DNA of 64,000 bases from Welwitschia mirabilis (taxonomy: Eukaryota; Gnetophyta; Gnetopsida; Welwitschiales): the NCBI GenBank assembly GCA_051453625.1, contig JBOZIK010000001.1:135995645-136059644 (forward strand), written 5' to 3'. Of this stretch, positions 35,120 to 47,600 are shown in pieces; within the stretch, counting starts at the first letter, position 1; each line of letters begins with the position of its first letter. Position numbers and translations under genes: made by a program. Under the pieces are notes generated by a model. That model was not told where the DNA came from. It ran no database searches and was given only the letters and a program-made list of their open reading frames with translations.

Positions 35120-35339
35120 GTTGGGAGATTGGACAATACCTGACAACACTTAATGTTAAACCTAGAATCTTCATTTCTACCAACACTCAGGTTTAAACCG
35201 AGGACCTCTATATTTATAGGCTCAAGGATATCCCAACTACCATTAAAGTGCAGGACTTCAAATACCCCTCTTTAATTTGGATACAAGCTACCGAATAAAA
35301 AATAGGTGAATTGGTCTAATGAAAAAACTTAATGTAGTA

Positions 35340-35523
35340 AAATGTTACCAATTCCCAAAGTGTACGAGGTTCACGTCGTTAGATTCTTCTTAGGTAGTAT
35401 AGCAAAAAGTCAGGTGCGGCGAAACTTCGTTTCAGCTTCGATTGCATTTTGCACACGAATTCTGTTTGAAAATTTCCCATTTAAGGTATTTGCATAGTGC
35501 TGAAACTGCCGTTTGATTTAATT
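35340..35523 (+). promoter_or_regulatory. Likely promoter and 5' UTR region of CMC4
   Basis: This stretch keeps about eight CpG sites in 184 bases ('cacgtcgtt', 'gtgcggcgaaacttcg'), whereas neighbouring transposon DNA has almost none. That is expected of unmethylated promoter DNA. No clear TATA box was seen. Confidence 0.5.
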
Positions 35524-35615
35524 ATGCCGAAGGAGAGGGAGGAGAAGGAGCCATGCAAACGACAGGCGTGTGACATCCAAGATTGTCTTAAGAAAAACAA
35601 TTTCATCCCTGAGAG
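35524..35615 (+). CDS. CMC4: CMC4 exon 1
   Basis: Thirty codons plus two bases. It encodes a charged N-terminus, the first Cx9C pair (C11, C21) with C16 between, and the linker 'LKKNNFIPE'. It ends at a consensus donor, GAG|GTAACC (exon ..GAG AG). Confidence 0.92.
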
Positions 35616-38600
35616 GTAACCGTCTCTTTTGCCCATCTTCCTTTGCTTCTATTGATTTCAGAAAGCATGATATTCTCAATTCGAAATTCCTAAGCTATCC
35701 TCTGATTAGTTAGCCGTTTGACCTATTTGTGCCCCTTTTTCTGGAGGACATATACTCAAGGTCTATTAATTTCATCATTTTTCATGAAAATGCTCTGCAA
35801 TGTGCAATGTTTCACTAATCTTTTAGAAGTGGTTCTGGTTTCTTTGAAACATTCTTCGAGATAAGTTTTATACAAAAGACAATGCTTTATAATGAAATAT
35901 GAATAAGAATAGAAAAATTAGGATAAACTCTACGAGAGACTGATACTCATCTCCGCTATTGCTTAATTTCTGCCATTCCGTTTGTTACGGTTTATCTGAA
36001 TTTTCTTCGTTAGATGCAATTATATCTCCAAAATGCTTATCTTGAATAATACCTTAAGAACCAGGAGAGACTATAGCTAAGAAAGAACAGGGAAGAGTAT
36101 AAGTGAGATTTCTTACATCTNNNNNNNNNNGAGCATTCCGTGTACTTCCTCTTCAGGGCTGGACATTCTTGATGTGAGTTCAAAGTCTCAGGAAGCAACG
36201 TCGACCTTATTCAAATTATTAGATTTTTTCCTTTCAAGAATTTGTTTGGCTGGTGGTACTTTTTAACAATTTGAGTGGAGGAGATTATTAATCGGTGTTC
36301 GCTGTTACTTGTTTTAGCAATTTCTTTGGACGTCTAACACCATAGGAGGTGAATGTCAGGTTTCTTCGTCTGAGTGTAAAATAGAATATGGTATTGCTAC
36401 TGCTGTATGGATCACAATAGTGTAACTGTGTCTATGCTTACTGTGTGTTCGTGTGTTCTGCGATTTGAACCAACTTAACTTTTGCCAAAGTCATGAGTAC
36501 ATGATAGACATGGTATTGCTACCATGAACGATATAGTTTCAATAGCAGATTAGCAGACCCAGCCTCCTATCAAACATCAAAAAGCATTGCTTTCTTTAGT
36601 CAAAATTTAAATTGCAATTGATACTCCTATTGATGATATTGACCTGTACAGCACATAGATGTGTGAATTCCATGATTGTGGATTGTTTAAGCAATTATTG
36701 TGTCTGAAATGCAACAGTAAGATGAAATGGTGGGGAGACCACTGCGATGCCCAAAGGATGAGATGTTACCCTTGCAAAGTGAGAAAGAGAATCGGATCTG
36801 GAAGTTGGTTTGAAACTTTAAATTTTTGAATGTCTTGTTAAATCTCAAATTTTGAAAAGAACATTGTGGGTTGGTATCACTTTTGATAGGAACTCATGTG
36901 GCTATTGCGTGCTTTGGTGATTAATGATCAGGATTATGCCGGTTTGAAACTTTAAATTTTTGAATGTCTTGTTAAATCTCAAATTTTGAAAAGAACATTG
37001 TGGGTTGGTATCAGTTTGATAGGAACTCATGTGGCTATTGCGTGCTTTGGTGATTAATGATCAAGATTATGCCTCAAGAATTGCTTTATGTAAATGTACA
37101 CCTCAAAAGAGAGGAAACATACCCTGCTGGCCAAAATAGAGTTTAGTGATTTCAAAAACAAAACTAAGGCTAATATTGTGGCATCAGCATCCCTAAGTCG
37201 GAATTTTGTTTCTTTGTATGGACTGCAATGGGAAATACTAATGCTTAAACTTTTCACTCTTGGAGGCAAAATGAAATATTCAATTTGAAAGAAGACTTTA
37301 ACGGCAAATGCCAATGATAAAGACTTATTCTCCTAAGCCAATGAAAGCAACAACAAACATAACACATTCTAAGAAAAGTAATCAAAAGGACACTTAAAAG
37401 GTCATGTCATTTACTCAACTACAAATGAAGAAAACATTCAAGAACTAGGGTTTTGCAACACTATCAAAGGCAGTGTTGCAAGACTTAGACCTACCATCTG
37501 ACTTGGCTAAGGGGAAAAAAACTCATGACTTGGCTCGTCTAGGGAGCTGACTCAGCACAGATTTAGGAGGCAAAAAGAATCACTAAAGAGTCTTATTATT
37601 TTAGCATTTTAAATAGAATTTTAAGGATTGAAATGACAATTTTAGACTTCCTACACTACATTAAGACATTTAAATGTAAAATATATGATGCATTGACATG
37701 TTTTACAAAATGGGTTTGTAAATAATAACCATCCTAAACATTTTCATAATTTTGAACATGGAAAACTAAAGTACAAATCAAAAGTTTGAATACCGATATA
37801 CTAGGAATTACATAAAAAAGCTAGCCAAAGAGGTATCAATGTTTCATGGGTGTCCATCACAAATCAAAAATACAAAAAAGGCTAAATTCATGCAATTTAT
37901 TCTATTCAAAATACGTTTCCTTGGAGTTTTCATCCTTAGTTTCATCATAATCATCATTAGATGATTCAATTTCTACGTCTGTAGCCTTTGAAAGTCCTAC
38001 TTCCTCATCATGCATAGGCTATATGGGAGTGACTGGCTCTAGTCCCTCAATGTAAAGTGGAGAATCATCATCTAGAGATACTGGAGGAACACGATGAATA
38101 GTGTCAAGCTATACTATTGCTACATCCTTTGCTAAAACACTCTTTTCATGCAGAATAACAAACAATAAATACACATTAAAATGAGAAAAATAGACTTGTA
38201 TATTTTGCTATTTGTAGTTGACAAGGTGCCTTACACTTCAAAAATCTTCTTATCCAATTCAAAATGAGTGAAGTCTGTGTCAAAATGGAAGAGAGAGGGT
38301 TTCTTATAGTCCAAAATATTGCTGGGCCCCAGCAAATATCTTTTGAAAATATGTCATTTTTAATCTAATTTTTCCCCTCCCCTTGACCCATGCAGACTCG
38401 GCAAGACTTGCCTAGACTTACTAACTCATGAGTTTCGTAGAGGCTCATGGGCTTTGGAGAAGACTTGGACTTGGCAACTTTCAAGCAAATTGACTCCTGA
38501 ATCTTCAAAGAGTCACGACTCGGCAAGTACTCACAGAGACTTGGCGAGTCTTCCAACATTGATCAAAAGATCGTTTGATGTAAGTCTTAAAAGCAATGAA

Positions 38601-41600
38601 AGTCGATAACATGAACTTGCGTATGAAATAAGAAATATTACCACTATACTTAGATGGATCATTTTGAGATTCAATGTTTAAGAATTAAAAAGAATGCTAG
38701 ATGTTGTAAGAGTGTTCTGATATACCTCATGACTTAGCTTCGTAAGTCAAGACTTGGTGACCACGTGCACACTTCAACACCTTTTTATGTGCTCATTAAG
38801 CCCCAAAAACAACCATTTCCACTTGATATAGTTAAAGTCCTCATATTTGGTCATTTCCACCTTATAGATGTTGAATCTCTGTATGTAGGTTGTCCAACCT
38901 TGGAATCTTAGAATGATGTCAAACATAAGTTTGGACGCCCAAATTGGAGGCAACTAGTGACTTTTTGACATGTAGGAGTTCCATTAAAATTCTAAACATC
39001 TCTATAAATACCCCTCCAAACACCACGTTTACAATCTAATGCTAGTTTAACATCCCATTAAGCATTTCAACCTTCATTCAGTCTTAAGCAAATCCAAGCC
39101 TTGGTTCAAACCCTAACAATATCCTTTTCTTCTAAATGGCAATTTTGAAGCTTAAACTCTTCCTTCATCAATCCATTGTTATTTTTTGCAACATCTAGGG
39201 AATGCACAAACCCTTGTATACTATTTTAATCAATAAAAGAGCATCTTCTTACAAGTCTATAGCCCTTCTTTGTCATTTCGGAAATTGCTATAAAATTCAT
39301 TTTTTTCGTTTTTGCCCATACTTTGCATTATATGTTGTTTTCCTTTTGTATTTGCAATTATTTCAGTATCATAAAACACTAGAAATCCCTTAGACGCCAA
39401 GCATTATTACATATATATTTTCTTAAACTGTAATCCTTAACCAATATCATCTAGGCCAGGGCTTCACATTTTCATAAAGGTTAATTTATTTAATTTAAAA
39501 AATTTCTAACTTATAGTTTGGAGCTAGAAAGAGGGCCTCCATTTGTCACTCTTAACACTCATATCCTTTCTTATTCATAATGCCTATAGTTTTGGAATCA
39601 ATGTCTAGTCCCATTTTTCTACCATTTTTTTGTGTTTCTATATTCCATAGGTTGTCCATAATGCTATTTTAAGTTTTCTGGTTACTCCTAAGCATTTTAG
39701 ACATTTAATATCACTTCTATTAAGTGTCTAGGCATCCAACTTCCCCATTGGATGCTTTGTCAATCTTGTTGGATCGCTAGATCCCTACTTATGGCCTGTT
39801 GGACAACCATATCCCCATTGGATGTCTACTCCCTAGATGCCTACTTATGGCCTGTTGGCCAACCATATCCCCATTGGATGTCTACTCCCATTTTTCTACA
39901 ATTTTTTGTGTTTCTATATTCTATAGGGTGTCCATAGTCCTATTTTAAATTTTCCGATTATTCTTAGACATTTTAGGCATTCAATATCGCTTCTAATTAA
40001 GTGTCTAGGCATCCAACTTCCTTACTAGATGCTTTGCCAATCTTGTTGGATTGCTAGATGCCCACTTGTGGCCTACTGGACAACCATACCCATGTGTGAT
40101 GTCCATACCCTACATTGGGTCTTGAAATGTCTTGTCTGGCATTGACATGTATTGTCTTTAGCCTTTTAAGCATCGAATCTTCAACATATCAAGTCTTCAT
40201 GGATGGAATGCTCAAGTACTCCTTAACAACCTTTAGCACTTTGCATCTTGGCTACATCATTTTCCTACTTGAGGGTAATGATAGGTAGGTAGGTTGTGCC
40301 ACACACATGCCTAGCAGCACTTGGGCCTATGCAAATTTTCATTTTGTGCTTCTCGGCAATGCGAGCGTTTGAACCCTGGACCACTCAGTCTATACGTCCG
40401 TGACCTTACCACTAAGGTAAGTCATCATTGACATCTTGGCTACATCTTAATCTATCTTTTGATCTTATTTGAAAAGTCCTAGCTATAGCTATTTCTGCTA
40501 GAATTTCATGCAGTGATGGATTTGGTCCAATAACAATAAAAAAATACTTTCATTTTTGTGCTGACTTTGCATTGGGATTGATCTGAATGCTGAAGTAAAA
40601 CAATAGATGACCTTGTACAAAATAAATCATAAGCTATTATAAACATTCTTAATGATCCCACAATCAACCATGCATCCATTAATTACCTTATCCATTAAAT
40701 TTGTAGTTAACAAGCTCACTTGCGCCATCATAATCATAAACCCTATTCTAAATATCCTATTGCCACTGAGTATTATACCGATTTCAACACTTTATAGATG
40801 GATTACATTGAAATCTCAGTCAACCAAATTAATCAATACAATCCTATGACTAATGTAAATGCACATCTTTGTAATGATTTAACTAACGTCTTTTAAAGGG
40901 ATTCTCACACCTTTTCACAGAGATTACCATCCAATGTTGTGGTTCAGTTAGCACAGACTTGTTATAAGCAACCCCTCGTTTGCATAGGACCTTCACACAC
41001 TTTGCCTTCATGCAATGTTCAATTGGAGGGAAAAATGAAAAAATTGAAAAAAAGAAAGCAAGACTTGTGTAGACCATCTTGGACAACTAGTCACAATCTT
41101 ATTGGTCTTGGTATTGCATTCCCCAACTATCTTGAGCAAACTAGTTGCAACCTTATTGGTCTTGGTACTTCATTCTCAAACTATGAGGTCTTGATCAAAC
41201 ATACAACACATGAAGGCACCCAAGCCTAAGTTGGAGCATGTCCTTAACTACTTTTATTAGACCTCCAAACTTGGCAATGACTTGTCATCTTAGAACCAAA
41301 ACTTAAACACTAGAAAACTGTTTACCCTTAAAGTTGAGCTTACCTTGCCAATGTCTTCAATCTTTATTTCACAAACATGATGATCTTAGTCAACACTCTC
41401 CATCATGGTCAGAGAGATCCTTATCATCCTCCATACCAACCTCATTCTCTTTAATTGTCCTTGACATCCTTCCTTAGATACTAAAGAGAAATAGATCTTG
41501 ACTATGTCCCATCCTCTTGCTCTTTTCATCATTGTTGTAGCCTTGTAGGCATAGCATTTCATTTTGTAGATGTGACGGTTTGCCTATCCAAAACATGCAT

Positions 41601-44600
41601 AATTTGCCTCAGCCTCCATAGGTTAACCAAGACTCCTTCCTTGTGATTGCAATGTAAGAGCTACAATGTGAAGTCTAGGTCGTACGTGCTAGACAAATTT
41701 AGCCTCTTCCCTACGATAGTGATGTTCTTATCAAGGATCCAATCCATCCTTGGATACCCCTATCTTAACTTCCTCAAGGGGCTTACTTCCAATTTTGATA
41801 AATTTAACTGTGACACATGTTTTCTATTTCACGTTTGGGCATATAAAAATGTGGGTATCATGTTCGTTGACAAAATGTTAGCAGTGATTTCTTTCTTTTG
41901 TTGATTTCTTAGTGGCTACACTCTAGATTAGTACCACAATCTACCGCAAGAATTTTGTGTAGAAGAAATGAAGATGGAACAAGAAGTCCACGGTGAAATC
42001 CATGGTTTTGATCCCAAAGAAAGGTTGTATAAAAGGCCTAAAGTGGGCTAAAGCATAGTTGTTTAGATTAGATTGTTTGTCAAAGTGTTTTTTTTCTGTT
42101 TTGGGATTACAAATTGATGAAACCACTTGGAATAGTTTTTAAAATTGCATAGAATCATGTAGCTGAAAAATCATTACCCAATTTTTGAAAGCATTTTTGA
42201 ATTGTTAATGTGTGTACATCGTAGAGAACAACATTATAATATCGTATTACATTTGTATTTTATAGTGCATATAACAAGTCAAAGTCACTTTGGAAGATCA
42301 TAAACGTATTGTGTCATAAACACTTCTTCCAAACACAAATACACAACACAAAAATCTACATCTGCATATAGTGTTTTTGTACCAGGAAATGGCTAAACCA
42401 AATGGCCAGCTCAAAGTGTACAAGTAAATGAAAACGTGAAACTGGAAAATTGTAACATAGAGTTATAGCCTATAGATATATAGGCATGTGGCCTAGATTC
42501 TAGAAGAACAAGTAGATTCAATGGCTTATTTTTCTTCATGGTAACAAAGTCTGGTTCTTTGAATCAGCCCAATTTCCTTCTCTATATTATGCTCAAATCT
42601 TATAATATTAGATGGAGTATGTTTCGACTATTTGTTGGATGCTTGTGTAACATTAGACATATATATACCTTGATCCACAAGGCTTGAAGTACCCTTTATG
42701 TCATGCTTTGACTTTGTCATATCATCATCAATCCACTCTATAATGCCTGCTACTCTCCTTTCATCATGTAGCATATCTATCAAAGCATTTGGTTTTTACA
42801 TCCTCATTCTTCATAGGTGAAGGTGTTTTGAATCTCGTTCTCAAATTGTAGTAGACATATACAAGCCTATGCAATCGTTGCATTGTCAACCTTGTGCACC
42901 TTTTTGAGTAGATATGCTTAAATGCGGTCCAGTTGCATTCACATCTAGAAGCACTGGTACGTTTACTTAATTCTTAGAGCTAAGGAACACAACACAGGTG
43001 TGCTATGAACCCATTTCTCCCACCATCTGGCTATGAAGTGCAAAAAAAGGACATGATTACCAATTTTCAATTTAGAAGTAAAGTCGTAAACTTAGTAAAG
43101 TGGTAAACAATACTAGGAGTAGTAGTGAAAATTTGTCTTCTAAAAGGGGCTTGCTAAAGGAGTGTCCTCTCTTCACAAATGTCTCAAGTTGTTCCAAGAT
43201 GATGTCTTAAGTACACATATTAAGAACCAGTTTCTCCGAAGTATCACAAATCCCTAATTCTAGATTAGCATCCAGCTCATATTCCTCACACATCTTTGCA
43301 TAAACAAATCTAAGGATTTAGATGATGTGTGGTTGCATGCAGAATTCTATAAAGTTGCTTGTTTGACTCGTTGTTAATGATTGTCCATAGAGGTCAATAT
43401 TTTCTTTCATCATGTTCATAGTAGGAATGAATCATTTTGTTGGCAGTGTCCATTGCCTTATACATTTTGGACATGGGACAATTGTCCCCATCGACTATTT
43501 GAAGGACATGTACAAGAGCCTTAACAACCTAAAACAAATTCGAAAAAAAGATCATACAATTTAAAGCATGTCAATAACTGAATAGTCAAGAACAACTTAA
43601 CATATTGACAAACTAGCTATCACGTTTGCAAACTATACAACGTTTTTTCAAAGCACTATTGTAGACCAGAATTGCAACACCTTAACCATCATTGGAGAAA
43701 TGGTAGTGCATGAAACCATTGCCTTGCTGCCATTCATTTAAACAGAATGCTTGCATGGATTGCAAATGGTTGCTTTTTGAACACTTCAGAGTTAGAAAGT
43801 ATGTTGCAATTAGTGTGCCTTCTTACAAGGGAAGTACAATCACATGATTGTAAATAATTTTGTCAATTTTCTTGGCCTCCGCTATAGCCTACATAGACAA
43901 AAGTATTAGTTGTTGTGAAGCCCATCCTTTAGGGTGTTCTAGTAGGCCATAATGGTACAAAATGAGGGCCGCGGTCTCCTGTGAGTGTGTGGTTGCGATT
44001 GGAGTCATTTAGCATTCTTGCCTTTGAGTTGTGGCTTGAGCTAGAGGAACAACTTGTGTTCCTTATGACTATGGTTTTGCAATGGCTCTAAAAGAGCTTT
44101 GGGGTACTTTGAGTTTTGCGAGTTTTGCGAGTCAGCGACCTCTAGACTCGGCTCATGGAACTCGCAATTGTAAACTCGAGATGACCTAGAGACTCCCGAA
44201 CTCGCAAGACTTGTGGAAATTGCCGCGAGTCTGATAACAATGCCCAAATTAGTACTTGTTTGTGGTGTCTTCTGAAAAACAAATGCACATCTAAGTGCAT
44301 AACCTCTAAAAAATGGCCTTAAACCTATGCAATGCAATCGATATTAACATTAGAATGCATTTTGAAAACAGAAGTAAATATAACATATTTAATCACACAA
44401 ATGCAATTGTAATTCAGAATATTATGGATGTTGCTTCTTGTGGACCGCATAATGAGTCGCTTCCCTCCCTTTAAATTACATCAATAATCTCCATGTAAGA
44501 ACTGCAAAGAAAATAATTAAATATAACACGAGAACATAGGCCTTTGGATATCCACATTATTGGTTAGGTTAAACTTTAAACAGTTAATGGACATCCTTGT

Positions 44601-47600
44601 CTTAATGTTGTCATTAAGCATCGTTCATAAGTTTGAGAGTAAGTAACCATGTTTTTATTTGATCATTTGTTCAACATATTTAGTTTTAGTTTTGAGCTTA
44701 TGTTTGATAGAATTCAGTTCATTAGGATGCTAGAAAATGATTCCATTTGGAGCCAAATTTATCCACTTTTAGTTATCCCGAATTTCCAATAAAGTCCATC
44801 CACATGTTTAGTGTAGTGTCCCCCAAGTGTAAATAAGAGATCATTTAGTTTAAATTTCCTCGCTTGTGTTTCATTTTGCTTTATGAATACTTTCAACTAG
44901 CCTTTGAAACTGGATTTAAGTGTATGTGGAATTTTGTATGTGACTGTAGGAAATTTATATTTTAAAGCATTATTTTACTTATTTGTTAAAAATAAAATAC
45001 ATGCATATATCCAACATGCAAACTAGGGTATATATGATTTGATCCTGAAATCATGGATCAATATCATTCAAATCATGCCAAAATTGGAAGACTTCATGCA
45101 TTTATTCATGAGTCACTTAATGAAAGGTGTGAGTTTTGGCTTTTATTCATATCTTTCCACTCACCCTTCTTCTGCAACACTCACCTCTATTAACATACTT
45201 TGTCTCCATTCTGTGCTGTCCAGGACGTCCAAGGTCCCTTGATGGGACAACCTGATTTTTGTGTTGTTTAACTCTCAGCTGTTAATAGGCCAGGACGTCT
45301 GGTCCTGAGTGCTGGGACACCTGAAGGGGTTAGTGTTGCAGATCTTATTAAATCCAGGACATCTGACCTTTTCAAGTGGGACGTCCGAGTTTTTAAACAG
45401 TGTCATATCAATTAGAAATCAAACAGTTAGTTGACCTCATGCAAAAATCTTTCAATTTCTGACAGATGTGAATGTAAACTTCGGTCCGGCAATTTCAATG
45501 AATCAATTTAGGTGGAAGATTGAAAGGAACTCTTAGCTCTCCAACAGCTATCTTTAAAGGATTTGCTTAAAAGGCCACCTCTTCTTTCTTTATGGTTGTT
45601 ATTGCTGAAGCATGCTTTTATCAAAGTACCAAACTAGTTTATTTTTTTCTCTGCTCTTAAACTTCTGATATTCAGTGCTCTCAAGGCACAACTTTGTATC
45701 AGGCTTCTTTTAGTCCTCCTCTTGTCATCTCACTGGATTTTGAGGAAGGTGTACTTGTAGTGTAAAGAGCCCAAGTGCAAATGGTTGCTTGTACCTTTTT
45801 GTAATAGCAGTTTGGTGAAAAAGATCTGTGGAGCTGAAGGCTTGTTGCTGCCTCCTGAAAGTGGAGTGGGCTTCTGCTGAACCACTGTAAATCTTTTGTG
45901 TGCTGTGTTTGCTTGTTTATTTGTGTTGTGTTTTGATTTATTTTCAAGTAAGATAAAAAGTTTCAAATATTACCCATTCACCCCTCTCTCTAGGGTGAAT
46001 CAGATCCTTAACAACTCCATATCTGATTTATGCTTAAGGGATTCCTTAATCCCAATAGATGGTATCAGAGTATGCCTTAGGTTGTCACTTAACAACTAGC
46101 CTTTGGATCCTATGGTGATAAGCATTAAATTTGCTAAGCATCTTTGCAATGCAACATTAGCAATCTCTTTCACAACCCAATGTGCATCCTAGCCACACCT
46201 TTTTCTTCATCTCCAACCATGACTCCACTAAGTAGGGGAAGCTTCCTTTGGACCAATGCATCATTGCCATTGCACTAAGCAATATCTCTCGTGAACAACA
46301 TCAACACTGCATTGCTTGTTATTTCTGTGTATTGCAGCAACGCAACTAACATGTTTTGTACAGACATTATTGAGCTTTGCTTGTTTGGCATTAGCTAAGT
46401 CTGATCTCCATATTCGATTTGTACAGGAGTCTTGACTCTACATGTGTTTAGTGCCTGCCGAATCCATCGCTTCCATCACCAGACTATGCTATAGATGGTT
46501 TCACGTGGCACTATTGTCTCAATGTCTGCATTGTAACTTCTACTTGAGTCTTATTAACATTGTCCTCTCAGTCTGCATTGTTGATGATCCACATGGTGTC
46601 CTCTCTAGCTGCTGCAATCTGCCTTAAAAAACTGGAGATTCAAGATCTAATGCATTGCAGATCTTCTAAGAGCATCCATCTCACGTTTCCGGTCTGTTAG
46701 TTTCATTCACAGCGGCTCGATAACGGCTTTTTGATAAAAAAATCTGTGGTCTCTCATGTTTAGAATCTTTATATCTTCATCTCCCAAATTCTTCTCTTAA
46801 TACTTTGCTCTAGGTTGTGACCTGTGCGAAAATCTTTTATGCTTGAATCTGTATGTCTGCATTTTCAAATCACACACTCCATCTCTTGGCCTGCACCCTT
46901 AAAGCAATTCCCTAAGCGCTCAAAATGGTAGCAGAAAAAAGCCCTAGGCATTTGTTAATATTGTGGGCTAGGCTGTTGTTAATATTGCAACTCTTGCACG
47001 AGAAGGCCAAGTTCCAGCTACTTGAAACAAAGGCAGTTCTGCAGTGTCACATAGTGCTGGCATTTGCAACAAACGCGGTAGTGAACGATGGTTTCCCTTG
47101 TCTTTAGGCATGTTTCCATACTCTTTTTCTTCGACCTTTTTGTTTCTTTGCTTCTTTGTCCTTTCACTATTTATTCAACTCTCTTGAATTCAAAGTTGCT
47201 CTATTTTAGTTATCCTGTATCCTGTATCATTGTAACCTTGTAAAGCCAAATAATAAAATACTTTTGAGGGTTAAGCACAGAGTGCTATCTGAAGGGGGTG
47301 CCTCTTCTTTTTCCCAGTAACATTTCTATAGCCACTATCTTTTATTTTTAGTCTCTTAAAGGGAAATAAAAAAAGACAAAAGATTAAATTTGCAAAATCC
47401 TGCCTTGCGATGTTGTTGGGAACATTAAAAGGAGATGAAATGTCAAAAGGTGCTCTGACATGTAAAGGGAGAAATTTCCAAGCATGGCAAGTTCATGTTC
47501 AACTTTCATTAACACGCGGAAAGAAAAAGGGGGAGGGGAAAAAAGGAAATATGGAGTAGTGTAATGGAACAACTTTAAAAGTTAAAACTCACAGACTTAG

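Noticed and set aside
36659-36829. Considered as an internal exon of CMC4
   Set aside because: The true second exon at 49,761 supplies the second Cx9C pair and the exact phase; the Cys spacing here does not fit the family.
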